A stretch of DNA of 7,206 nucleotides from contig MEZG01000085.1 of the NCBI GenBank assembly GCA_001775965.1, forward strand, positions 1 to 7,206, given 5' to 3'. Origin of the DNA: Candidatus Bathyarchaeota archaeon RBG_13_60_20 (GTDB taxonomy: Archaea; Thermoproteota; Bathyarchaeia; TCS64). Shown in pieces: positions 1 through 4,653 of this stretch; position 1 is the stretch's first letter; each line of letters opens with the position of its first letter. Both the position numbers and the translations under genes were made by a program. The notes beneath the pieces were generated by a model, which saw only the letters and a list, made by a program, of their open reading frames with translations, ran no database searches and had not been told where the DNA came from.

Positions 1-406
1 TCAGCTTCACCTGGAAGTCCTTGCTGTTCTTCTTCATCCACTTGAAGTCCTTGTCCCTGTTGCCCGCGTTGTAGACCACAAGGAACTTCTCCGGCGTGAA
101 CATGTAAGTGATCAGGTCGTCCACGATGCCCCCGCTGGGCTTGCACATCACCGTGTACAGGCCGCCGTAGGGCTCCAGCTTGCTCACGTCGTTGGTGACC
201 AGGTAGTTGAGGAACCTCACGGTGTCGGGGCCCTCGGCCCAGGTCCTGCCCATGTGGCTCGTGTCGAAGATGCCGCAGCCCTCCCTAACGGCCTTGTGCT
301 CCGCCTGGATTCCCTCGTACCACACCGGCATGGCGTACCCGCCGAAGTCCACCATGTTGCCGTGGTCGGCGTGGTACCTGTAGATGTGAGTCTTCTTTAA
401 CTCCAA
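1..406 (-). CDS. gcvT: Glycine cleavage system T-protein (aminomethyltransferase), 3' part outside window
   Basis: The T-protein takes the aminomethyl group from lipoylated H-protein, releases ammonia and passes the one-carbon unit to a tetrahydro-folate/pterin carrier. The N-terminal 135 residues are visible and follow the family closely: MVDFGGYAMPVWYEGI (18-33), then EHKAVRE (36-42), GIFDTSHMG (45-53), LVTNDVSKL (69-77), and the GGIVDD segment (92-97), which carries the conserved aspartates of the folate site. The family is usually about 360-400 residues, so roughly two thirds lies beyond base 1. The start is a TTG at 406-404. An in-frame TAG lies about 15 bases upstream and no ATG is available near the family N-terminus. 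An AGGCGGT motif (414-420) sits 7 nt before it as a plausible ribosome site. A TTTTAACT element near 440-448 could be its own promoter, or it may be read with the zinc-ribbon gene 56 bp upstream. Identity is very secure; the exact start is slightly less so. Confidence 0.95.
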   Translation of the reverse strand, partial: MELKKTHIYRYHADHGNMVDFGGYAMPVWYEGIQAEHKAVREGCGIFDTSHMGRTWAEGPDTVRFLNYLVTNDVSKLEPYGGLYTVMCKPSGGIVDDLITYMFTPEKFLVVYNAGNRDKDFKWMKKNSKDFQVKL

Positions 407-413
407 TGCTTTT

Positions 414-420
414 ACCGCCT
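414..420 (-). promoter_or_regulatory. Shine-Dalgarno-like site for gcvT
   Basis: AGGCGGT on the minus strand differs by one base from the archaeal AGGAGGT consensus and ends 7 nt before the TTG codon. Together with the in-frame TAG just upstream it supports TTG as the gcvT start. Confidence 0.5.
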
Positions 421-439
421 AGAAATCAGGGGAACCAAG

Positions 440-448
440 TTAAAACAG
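440..448 (-). promoter_or_regulatory. Possible TATA element for gcvT
   Basis: GTTTTAACT on the minus strand lies in the 56-bp gap between the zinc-ribbon gene and gcvT, centred about 39 bp before the TTG. Transcription would begin near 420, giving a leader of about 14 nt that just contains the AGGCGGT motif. The match to a TATA box is only fair, so co-transcription from the promoter at 664-671 remains possible. Confidence 0.35.
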
Positions 449-462
449 TTATCCGTGGAGGC

Positions 463-627
463 TCACGGGCAGGGCTTAACCTTCACGGCCTCCGTGTCGA
501 AGCTGAGATCCTTGCCGCACTTGGGGCACCTCCCCTCGAACTTCTTGATGACGTCCTGGGGGGACTTCAGGAGCTCACCCTCGTAGAGAACCTCACCACA
601 CTCCCTGCAAAAAATCCTCTGCGGCAC
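463..627 (-). CDS. Small two-knuckle zinc-ribbon protein, 54 aa, function unknown
   Basis: A complete small gene on the minus strand, GTG start (627-625) to TGA (465-463). The protein begins VPQRIFCRECGEVLYEGE and carries two CxxCG knuckles, C7-R-E-C10-G and C34-P-K-C37-G. The 23 residues between them are rich in acidic and basic residues. This spacing is a classic four-cysteine zinc ribbon, as found in many small archaeal nucleic-acid- or protein-binding factors. A further cysteine (C53) is next to last. A GAGGGGGT ribosome-site-like motif (631-638) precedes the GTG, and a TATA box lies about 40 bp upstream. It is transcribed toward gcvT with a 56-bp gap, so the two may share a transcript. 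I do not recognise a named family. The paired cysteines, the ribosome site and the promoter argue that it is a real gene; its function, including any link to glycine cleavage, is unknown. Confidence 0.82.
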   Translation of the reverse strand: MPQRIFCRECGEVLYEGELLKSPQDVIKKFEGRCPKCGKDLSFDTEAVKVKPCP

Positions 628-645
628 GCAACCCCCTCGGCCCTA

Positions 646-662
646 GAAGGTATCATACCTTC
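646..662. promoter_or_regulatory. 17-bp palindrome, likely operator at the zinc-ribbon promoter
   Basis: GAAGGTATCATACCTTC is a perfect inverted repeat of two 8-bp arms around one central base. It starts two bases downstream (in the minus direction) of the TTTATAAA box and ends close to the expected transcription start near 642. In archaea, repressors that bind between the TATA box and the start site block RNA polymerase recruitment, so this is the expected position of an operator. The regulator cannot be named from the sequence. Confidence 0.55.
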
Positions 663-663
663 G

Positions 664-671
664 TTTATAAA
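664..671 (-). promoter_or_regulatory. TATA box of the zinc-ribbon(-gcvT) unit
   Basis: TTTATAAA is a near-ideal archaeal TATA box centred about 40 bp before the GTG start at 627. It implies a leader of about 14 nt that contains the GAGGGGGT ribosome site. The element is itself palindromic, so direction is assigned from spacing to the minus-strand gene; the divergent gene has its own candidate at 701-708. Confidence 0.6.
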
Positions 672-700
672 CTTCATGCCCCAGGGTTACAGGAAAAAGG

Positions 701-708
701 ATTATAAC
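701..708 (+). promoter_or_regulatory. TATA-like element of the three-helix membrane protein gene
   Basis: ATTATAAC, preceded by the purine-rich AGGAAAAAGG (691-700) that could serve as BRE, is centred about 38 bp before the GTG at 743. The predicted start site near 730 leaves a short leader that just contains GAGGA (731-735), a ribosome-site-like motif 7 nt from the GTG. Confidence 0.5.
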
Positions 709-742
709 TGAAGCCGCGGTTAAAGGGGCTGAGGAAGACGCC

Positions 743-1135
743 GTGTCAAAGAGAAGAAGGTCGAGAGGCGTACAGTTCAAGGGCTTCAGGATACCAAATA
801 ACGCCGTCGCGTGGGGAGCCGTCGTGTTCAGCCTGTTCGTCCTGAGCGGGGGCGTCTACAACATACTTGAGAGCCCGCCCATATACATCCCCTACGGCAA
901 CAGGTACCTCACCCTCCACCCCTACCTGAGCGAGCAGACGGTCTACGAGAGCATCTTCGTGTTCATATGCAACTCCGCTGCATTCCTCGGGCTGTGGCTG
1001 AGCCACCGCAGCGCCCAGGTGGCCTACGATAGGTCCAAGGCCAACAGGTGGCTCATGCTCGGAATAGGGCTGACGTTGGCCGGCGTCTCGGGGAGCTACC
1101 TCATCATCGAGATGAAGAGGGCGATCCTAGGCTAA
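743..1135 (+). CDS. Uncharacterised three-helix membrane protein, 130 aa
   Basis: I do not recognise a named family. The N-terminus is strongly basic (SKRRRSR), followed by three hydrophobic segments at about 21-42, 68-87 and 103-123. By the positive-inside rule the N-terminus and the basic loop at 88-102 would be cytoplasmic. The loop at 43-67, with ESPPIYIPYGNRY then LHPYLSEQT, would face outward, and the C-terminus would also be outside. The GGVYNILESPP stretch after helix 1 and the HPYLSEQTVYES stretch before helix 2 look like constrained motifs rather than random loop, which suggests a conserved archaeal family. Glycine and serine within helix 3 (GIGLTLAGVSGS) would allow tight helix packing. 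No signal-peptide cleavage site and no catalytic motif are evident. The GTG start at 743 is supported by GAGGA 7 nt upstream and by the basic N-terminus. The gene is divergent from the zinc-ribbon gene and 45 bp upstream of the dehydrogenase. Confidence 0.8.
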   Translation: MSKRRRSRGVQFKGFRIPNNAVAWGAVVFSLFVLSGGVYNILESPPIYIPYGNRYLTLHPYLSEQTVYESIFVFICNSAAFLGLWLSHRSAQVAYDRSKANRWLMLGIGLTLAGVSGSYLIIEMKRAILG

Positions 1136-1141
1136 ACGAAA

Positions 1142-1149
1142 CTATTTAG
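1142..1149 (+). promoter_or_regulatory. Candidate TATA element of the dehydrogenase gene
   Basis: CTATTTAG, seven bases after the preceding stop codon, is centred about 35 bp before the TTG at 1181. This would place the transcript start near 1170. The gene may therefore be transcribed separately from the membrane-protein gene although the gap is only 45 bp. Confidence 0.4.
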
Positions 1150-1155
1150 TGCCCG

Positions 1156-1170
1156 GGGAGCCTATCTCCC
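1156..1170. repeat. Short inverted repeat between TATA element and start codon
   Basis: GGGAG and CTCCC form 5-bp arms around the spacer CCTAT. It lies just downstream of the candidate TATA element and reaches the expected transcription start, so an operator is possible, but a stem this short may be chance in GC-rich DNA. Confidence 0.3.
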
Positions 1171-1180
1171 ACTGATCGAG

Positions 1181-2068
1181 TTGAAGAGAATAGGGTTCAT
1201 CGGCCTAGGCCTCATGGGCTCGGGCATGAGCAGGAACCTTCTGAAGGCGGGGTACCCGGTCACCGTCTGGAACAGGACAGAGTCCAAGATGAGGCACCTG
1301 GTGGAGGCTGGGGCGAAGGCCGCGAAGAGTCCGAGGGACGTGGCGAAGGGCAGCGACGTCGTCGTCGCCATGGTGACGGACAGCGTCGACGTCGAGGAGG
1401 TACTACTCGGCCCTAGCGGGGCGGTCCACGGGGCCAAGAAAGGCGACGTGTTCATCGACATGAGCACCATAAGCCCCATAGCCACCAGGGAAATGGCCGC
1501 GAGGCTGGAGGAGAAGGGGGTCGAGATGCTGGACGCGCCCGTCAGCGGGGGCGTCATAGGCGCTGAGAACGGGACCCTCAGCATCATGGTGGGGGGCAAA
1601 CCCGAGGTCTTTGAGATGTGCAGGCCTGTCCTACAGGCCATGGGCAAGACTATCACCTACATCGGGGGCCACGGTGACGGCCAGGTCTGCAAGGCCGTGA
1701 ACCAGATACTGGTGGGCACCACCATGCTGGGCGTCGCGGAGGCTCTGGTGTTCGCGGCGAAGGCTGGGGTGAACCTGGAGCGGGTGCACGCGGCGGTGAG
1801 CGGGGGCGCCGCGGGTAGCTGGCAGCTAACCAACAACGGCGAGAGGCTCCTGAAGGGGGATCACGAGCCCGGCTTCAAAATCAAGGACTACCTGAAGGAC
1901 CTGAGCATAATAATGGACACGGCTGCCGAGAGCAAGACTCCCCTGCCAGCAACGGGCCTGGTCCACCAGTTGTTCAGGCACTGCGACGCTATGGGCATGA
2001 GGGACAAGGGCACCCAGGCGGTGGTCGTGGCCCTGGAGAAGCTGGCCAACAAGAGGATTGTGGAGTAG
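1181..2068 (+). CDS. NADP-dependent beta-hydroxyacid dehydrogenase (3-hydroxyisobutyrate dehydrogenase / GLYR family)
   Basis: This is a full-length (295 aa) member of the family that includes 3-hydroxyisobutyrate dehydrogenase, tartronate semialdehyde reductase and glyoxylate/succinic semialdehyde reductase. These cytoplasmic enzymes interconvert a 2- or 3-hydroxyacid and its aldehyde or keto form. Visible signatures in order: Rossmann GFIGLGLMGSGM (5-16); NRT (31-33), whose arginine suits the 2'-phosphate of NADP; the substrate-binding DAPVSGG (118-124); GDGQVCKAVNQ (165-175) with catalytic Lys171 and Asn174; and the C-terminal KDYLKDL (235-241), whose Lys239 contacts cofactor or substrate in relatives. 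The all-helical C-terminal domain is complete. TTG at 1181 is chosen because it places KRIGFIGLG exactly at the family N-terminus; no strong ribosome site precedes it. The exact substrate cannot be fixed from sequence: the NRT motif favours NADPH-linked aldehyde reduction over NAD-linked valine breakdown, but that is inference. Transcription converges on the tRNA gene 30 bp downstream. Confidence 0.92.
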   Translation: MKRIGFIGLGLMGSGMSRNLLKAGYPVTVWNRTESKMRHLVEAGAKAAKSPRDVAKGSDVVVAMVTDSVDVEEVLLGPSGAVHGAKKGDVFIDMSTISPIATREMAARLEEKGVEMLDAPVSGGVIGAENGTLSIMVGGKPEVFEMCRPVLQAMGKTITYIGGHGDGQVCKAVNQILVGTTMLGVAEALVFAAKAGVNLERVHAAVSGGAAGSWQLTNNGERLLKGDHEPGFKIKDYLKDLSIIMDTAAESKTPLPATGLVHQLFRHCDAMGMRDKGTQAVVVALEKLANKRIVE

Positions 2069-2098
2069 CCCGCCCTCCACACCTCACGAAATTGATTC

Positions 2099-2215
2099 TG
2101 GTCCCGCCCGCGGGAGTTGAACCTGCAACCCTCCGGTGTCTGCTCATGGTCTGAATGCCACCGCCCCACGGGGCGACGACTACAGCCGGATGCTCTACCA
2201 TTGAGCTAGGGCGGG
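2099..2215 (-). tRNA. tRNA-Tyr (anticodon GUA), with 42-nt intron and encoded CCA
   Basis: Folding the minus strand gives a complete tRNA of 75 nt after intron removal. The acceptor CCCGCCC pairs perfectly with GGGCGGG, then A73 and a genomically encoded CCA (2101-2099). The D-arm is GCTC/GAGC with loop AATGGTA. The anticodon stem TCCGG/CCGGA carries anticodon GTA at 2183-2181. The variable loop is GGGTT and the T-loop TTCAACT. C1-G72 with A73 is the archaeal tyrosine identity pattern. Exons are 2215-2180 and 2137-2099, with the intron at the canonical 37/38 position. CTGT of the anticodon loop pairs with intron GCAG (2143-2140), leaving 3-nt bulges AGT and ACA, each cut after its second base. 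This matches the bulge-helix-bulge motif read by the archaeal splicing endonuclease. One oddity is an A-C mismatch in the middle of the T-stem (2124 against 2112). Confidence 0.96.
2138..2179 (-). other. tRNA-Tyr intron (42 nt) with internal hairpin
   Basis: The intron begins at T2179, just after G37, and ends at C2138, just before A38. Its 5' half folds into a GC-rich hairpin, CGCCC against GGGCG around a CGTG loop, which can be lengthened outward with G-U pairs. The GCAG near its 3' end forms the 4-bp central helix with CTGT of the exon. The inner helix beyond the bulges does not form perfectly, so this may be a relaxed bulge-helix-bulge. Confidence 0.85.
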
Positions 2216-2240
2216 ACCCCGAAAAACATGACAGCTACAA

Positions 2241-2249
2241 TAATTTAAG
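2241..2249 (-). promoter_or_regulatory. TATA element of tRNA-Tyr
   Basis: CTTAAATTA on the minus strand is centred 30 bp before the tRNA 5' end at 2215, so transcription would begin a few bases upstream of the mature 5' end. It is the only AT-rich run in the right position. Confidence 0.6.
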
Positions 2250-2251
2250 CG

Positions 2252-2277
2252 ATTTGGTCAGCCCAGGCTGCCCAAAT
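2252..2277. repeat. 26-bp imperfect palindrome beside the tRNA-Tyr promoter
   Basis: The outer arms ATTTGG (2252-2257) and CCAAAT (2272-2277) and the inner arms CAGCC (2259-2263) and GGCTG (2266-2270) share one axis of symmetry, with mismatches only at the 2258/2271 pair and the central pair. Its edge is 2-3 bp behind the tRNA TATA element, in the BRE region, and it is about 86 bp upstream of the CBS gene. Either a dimeric regulator site or a hairpin in a leader or small RNA would fit. The rest of the 2216-2362 intergenic stretch shows no convincing gene. Confidence 0.5.
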
Positions 2278-2362
2278 GGAGAACCGATCCATAGACTGCC
2301 CCCGTGTCTTGGCTCCATAAACGATATCATGAAAGGCTGAAAATTCTTACCGGTGCAGTGCC

Positions 2363-2767
2363 GTGTCCATTAACGTCCAGGACGTGATGATCACCGATGT
2401 GGTCACCATCAAGCCAGACTACCCCGTCAAGTACGCCGAGAGCCTCATGAAGTACTTCGAGGTGGGGTGCCTGGTCGTCGTGGAGGACGGTCTGCCCATC
2501 GGCATGATAACCGACAACGACGTCGTCAAGCGCGTCCACATGCAGAAGCGTGATCCACACCTCCTCACGGTGAGGGAGGTCATGTCTCAGCCGCTGCTGT
2601 GGGTTAAGCCCGAGACGCCGCTGCATGAGGCCGCCCAGTTCATGGTGGATAGGAACCTTAGGCGGCTGCCCGTTGTGGGGAGCCTAGCTACGGGGCCCAA
2701 GCTGCTGGGGCTGCTTAGTAGGGTTCAAATGGACAGGGTGGAATCCGAGGCGGAGGCCGAGAGATAG
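2363..2767 (+). CDS. Two-CBS-domain protein (Bateman module), 134 aa
   Basis: The whole protein is a tandem CBS pair: CBS1 at about 7-60 (VQDVMITDVVTIKPDYPVKYA ending in GMITDNDVV) and CBS2 at about 70-122 (VREVMSQPLLWVKPETPLHEAA ending in LLGLLSRVQM). Both carry the usual pattern of a V-M start, a hydrophobic helix with a V-x2 strand, and a closing G-(M/L)-(I/L)-(T/S) strand followed by D or R. Such stand-alone modules bind adenine nucleotides or S-adenosyl compounds at the cleft between the repeats and usually act as energy or metabolite sensors for partner proteins. No effector domain is attached and no partner is obvious; neighbouring mtnA handles a SAM-derived sugar but is convergent, so a link is speculative. 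The GTG start at 2363 has GGTG (2352-2355) 7 nt upstream as a possible ribosome site. The C-terminus ends in an acidic-basic tail (ESEAEAER). Confidence 0.9.
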   Translation: MSINVQDVMITDVVTIKPDYPVKYAESLMKYFEVGCLVVVEDGLPIGMITDNDVVKRVHMQKRDPHLLTVREVMSQPLLWVKPETPLHEAAQFMVDRNLRRLPVVGSLATGPKLLGLLSRVQMDRVESEAEAER

Positions 2768-2769
2768 GC

Positions 2770-3855
2770 TCACGTCCTGAAAGTCTTGCGTATGCTTGAG
2801 GCATAGGGGGGCTTTACGATGCCCTTTTCAGTTATGAAGCCCGTCACGTACCTTGCTGGGGTCACGTCGAAGCCGGGGTTTCTTGCCGGTGTGCCCTCCA
2901 TAGGTACCTGGACCCACCTGTATTCGCCCTCCCCGTCCAGGCCCCAGACCCTGGTGACCTCCTCTGGCGTCCTCTCCTCGATATCGATGCCGTTGCCGGT
3001 GGGGGTCCTCTGGTCGAAGGTGGTACCGGGGGCGGCCACGTAGAAGGGGACCCCGTTCTCCCTGGCCACAACGGCCTTCTCGTAGGTCCCCACCTTGTTT
3101 GCCACGTCCCCGTTGGCGGCAACCCTGTCGGCCCCCACGATGACTAAATCCACCTCACCCCTCCTCATGAAGTGCCCCGCCGCGTTGTCCACTATGAGGG
3201 CGTAGGGTAACCCCTCCATCTCCATCTCCCAGGCCGTGAGCCGAGCCCCCTGGCACCTGGGCCGGGTCTCGTCCACCCAGACGAACACCCGCCTCCCCTG
3301 CCGGTGGGCGACCCTGATGGGGCTCAGAGCCGTGCCGTCGTCCAGGAACCCCAGGGCCCCCGCGTTGCAGTGGGTCAGGACCCTGAACCCGTCGCGTATG
3401 AGCCCGGCGCCGTGCAACCCTATGAGTCTGGATGCTTCCCTGTCATCCGCGGCGATCCCGTCGGCGGCCTCGACCATGTTCCGCCCTCTCTCGGCGACGG
3501 GGCCATCCCCAGCGGCGGCCAGGCACCTGTCCACGGCGTGGAACAGGTTGACGGCCGTGGGCCGGGTACCCCGAACAGTCTCTGCGGCCCCCGCAATGTA
3601 CCCTTCGAACTTCTCGGGTGTGAATCCGGACGCCTCCAAGGCCGCCTGCGCCAAGGCGTACCCGGCAGCGCAGCCCACGGCGCCCGCCCCCCGTGTGGCC
3701 ATGTCCCTTATGGCTGCGGCTGTCTCGACGTGACTTGCCAGCGAGATAATCTCGAACCTGTGGGGAAGAAGCCTCTGATCAATCATCTTTACCGTGGAGC
3801 CCTCCCTCCACAGCGCGAGGACATCCCTGGTTTCCCCGCCCACCTTAACGCGCAT
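2770..3855 (-). CDS. mtnA: S-methyl-5-thioribose-1-phosphate isomerase (aIF-2B-like family)
   Basis: MtnA converts 5-methylthioribose-1-phosphate, from methylthioadenosine, to methylthioribulose-1-phosphate in the salvage of spent SAM. At 361 aa it is full length. Family signatures in order: RGAGAVG (55-61; usually RGAPAIG), RPTAVNL (98-104), THCNAGALG (161-169) with catalytic Cys163, WVDETRPRCQGARLTAWE (193-210), DNAAGHFM (223-230), GADRVAANGDVANKVGTYE (241-259) with catalytic Asp243, and the closing FDVTPARYVTGFITEKGI (329-346). The full catalytic pair and the MtnA-type closing segment argue against a true eIF2B subunit or ribose-1,5-bisphosphate isomerase, its nearest paralogues. The ATG at 3855 has a TAATTAAT element centred about 27 bp upstream, suggesting its own leaderless transcript although it follows ogg by 31 bp. 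Its stop codon is 2 bp from that of the convergent CBS gene. Confidence 0.93.
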   Translation of the reverse strand: MRVKVGGETRDVLALWREGSTVKMIDQRLLPHRFEIISLASHVETAAAIRDMATRGAGAVGCAAGYALAQAALEASGFTPEKFEGYIAGAAETVRGTRPTAVNLFHAVDRCLAAAGDGPVAERGRNMVEAADGIAADDREASRLIGLHGAGLIRDGFRVLTHCNAGALGFLDDGTALSPIRVAHRQGRRVFVWVDETRPRCQGARLTAWEMEMEGLPYALIVDNAAGHFMRRGEVDLVIVGADRVAANGDVANKVGTYEKAVVARENGVPFYVAAPGTTFDQRTPTGNGIDIEERTPEEVTRVWGLDGEGEYRWVQVPMEGTPARNPGFDVTPARYVTGFITEKGIVKPPYASSIRKTFRT

Positions 3856-3878
3856 AGGTGGATTATGGCGACGGGCCG

Positions 3879-3886
3879 TAATTAAT
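3879..3886 (-). promoter_or_regulatory. TATA element of mtnA
   Basis: TAATTAAT lies immediately after the ogg stop codon and is centred about 27 bp before the mtnA ATG. That spacing puts the transcript start at or next to the ATG, so mtnA is probably made from a leaderless message independent of ogg. Confidence 0.5.
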
Positions 3887-4606
3887 CTACTTCAGAACCT
3901 TCCCTGTCTTGCGGTACCAGAGGTACAGGTCCAGCTCCCCGAGGCTCATCCCCAGCGCGTGGGCCACCTGCCCCAGGGCCGTCTCGTACTCCATGTACCT
4001 TCTCTTGGTGAGCCCCCTCTTGGCGTCCTCTGGTGTGATCAGTCCGTGCTCGGCCATGTTGCTGAGGATGTGGCGGTCGATGATGGCCAGGTCTAGGTAG
4101 CCCACATTCCTCAGGTAGTGGCTGGCTTCTTTCCACCCCAGGCCCCTGACGTTGGGCACCAGCCACTCCCTGGCCTCTCGGCTGTCCCTGAAGCCCTGTA
4201 TGACTGTCTTTATGTCGGGGGCGAGATGCCTGGAGTCTATGATGTACTCGGCCCGTGCCCTTGCGAACCTGTGGCCCTCCTCTACGAGACAGGAGTGGAC
4301 GCCCTGCAGGTCGCCCACTGTAAGGGCCCCTCCACTCAGGAGGGCGTCCACGCACCTCTGCCCCATGAGGGCGCTGCTGTACGCCGTTAGGAGACAGTAG
4401 ACCAGCTCCTCGTACCACTTCTGGGAGCCCATGTCGTGGACCATGCGGAACTCTGCGATGCGCGCCTCCACAGCCTCCCTGACCCTGGTGTTCCTCGTGA
4501 GGGCGCGCACCGTCTCGGCCATGGACGCTACGGCGGGTTCATCACGGAGCTTCGACTGCATCTGGTGCATTGACGGAGCCGCGTCATTTAAGGCTGACAC
4601 TCTCAC
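3887..4606 (-). CDS. ogg: 8-oxoguanine DNA glycosylase/AP lyase, Ogg2 family
   Basis: This base-excision repair enzyme removes 8-oxoguanine and nicks the resulting abasic site. Its core is the helix-hairpin-helix GPD module: VRGLGWKEASHYLRNVGYLD (153-172) is the hairpin plus the helix with catalytic lysine Lys159, and AIIDRHIL (174-181) carries the catalytic Asp177. The protein ends in a lysine (VLK, Lys239), which fits the known role of the C-terminal lysine of archaeal Ogg2 enzymes in telling 8-oxoguanine from guanine. The whole is 239 aa from the outermost GTG (4606), a little longer than the roughly 200-210 aa of Ogg2 relatives. In-frame GTG at 4600 and ATG at 4570 or 4561 are alternatives. 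GTG 4600 lies about 27 bp from the shared TATA element at 4624-4631, and residues 1-20 look unconserved. The gene is divergent from the GINS-mcm pair and 31 bp upstream of mtnA. Confidence 0.93.
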   Translation of the reverse strand: MRVSALNDAAPSMHQMQSKLRDEPAVASMAETVRALTRNTRVREAVEARIAEFRMVHDMGSQKWYEELVYCLLTAYSSALMGQRCVDALLSGGALTVGDLQGVHSCLVEEGHRFARARAEYIIDSRHLAPDIKTVIQGFRDSREAREWLVPNVRGLGWKEASHYLRNVGYLDLAIIDRHILSNMAEHGLITPEDAKRGLTKRRYMEYETALGQVAHALGMSLGELDLYLWYRKTGKVLK

Positions 4607-4617
4607 CCGAAGTGAGA
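4601..4617. repeat. Inverted repeat over the ogg start, in the divergent ogg/GINS promoter region
   Basis: TCTCAC (4601-4606) and GTGAGA (4612-4617) are perfect 6-bp arms around CCGAA. The repeat covers the first GTG of ogg and the expected ogg transcription start, and lies just upstream of the GINS TATA element. A regulator bound here could affect both transcripts. Confidence 0.4.
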
Positions 4618-4623
4618 ATCATG

Positions 4624-4631
4624 CTATATGA
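4624..4631. promoter_or_regulatory. Shared TATA element, GINS-mcm (+) and possibly ogg (-)
   Basis: CTATATGA is centred about 26 bp before the GINS ATG at 4654, which is leaderless geometry. Read on the other strand (TCATATAG) it is centred about 27 bp before the ogg GTG at 4600. One near-symmetric element could therefore serve both directions. The plus-strand assignment is the stronger one. Confidence 0.5.
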
Positions 4632-4653
4632 ATGTCAGTGGCCTAGTCAACCA

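Noticed and set aside
406..711. A 101-residue plus-strand open frame from ATG 406
   Set aside because: It is antisense to the zinc-ribbon gene, which has paired cysteines, a ribosome site and a promoter; the frame also runs through that gene's promoter.
1162..1656. A 164-residue minus-strand open frame
   Set aside because: It is antisense to the dehydrogenase Rossmann domain; the Ser/Thr/Met-rich translation is an artefact of the opposite strand.
2148..2175. GC-rich hairpin as a transcription terminator
   Set aside because: It is the hairpin inside the tRNA-Tyr intron; no T-run follows, and the surrounding tRNA fold explains it.
2155..2340. A 61-residue plus-strand open frame
   Set aside because: It covers the tRNA-Tyr gene on the other strand and intergenic DNA, with no domain signature.
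2099..2362. tRNA-Tyr as an integration (att) site of a mobile element
   Set aside because: No integrase, no duplicated tRNA 3' end and no compositional shift are seen in the window.
3236..3885. Two long plus-strand open frames (165 and 193 residues)
   Set aside because: They are antisense to mtnA, show no motif, and are rich in low-complexity Pro/Arg/Ser composition typical of shadow frames.
4570..4653. Longer N-terminus for the GINS protein (TTG 4570 or ATG 4621)
   Set aside because: The extension would contain the TATA element, overlaps the ogg start region, and encodes no recognisable sequence; ATG 4654 has leaderless spacing.
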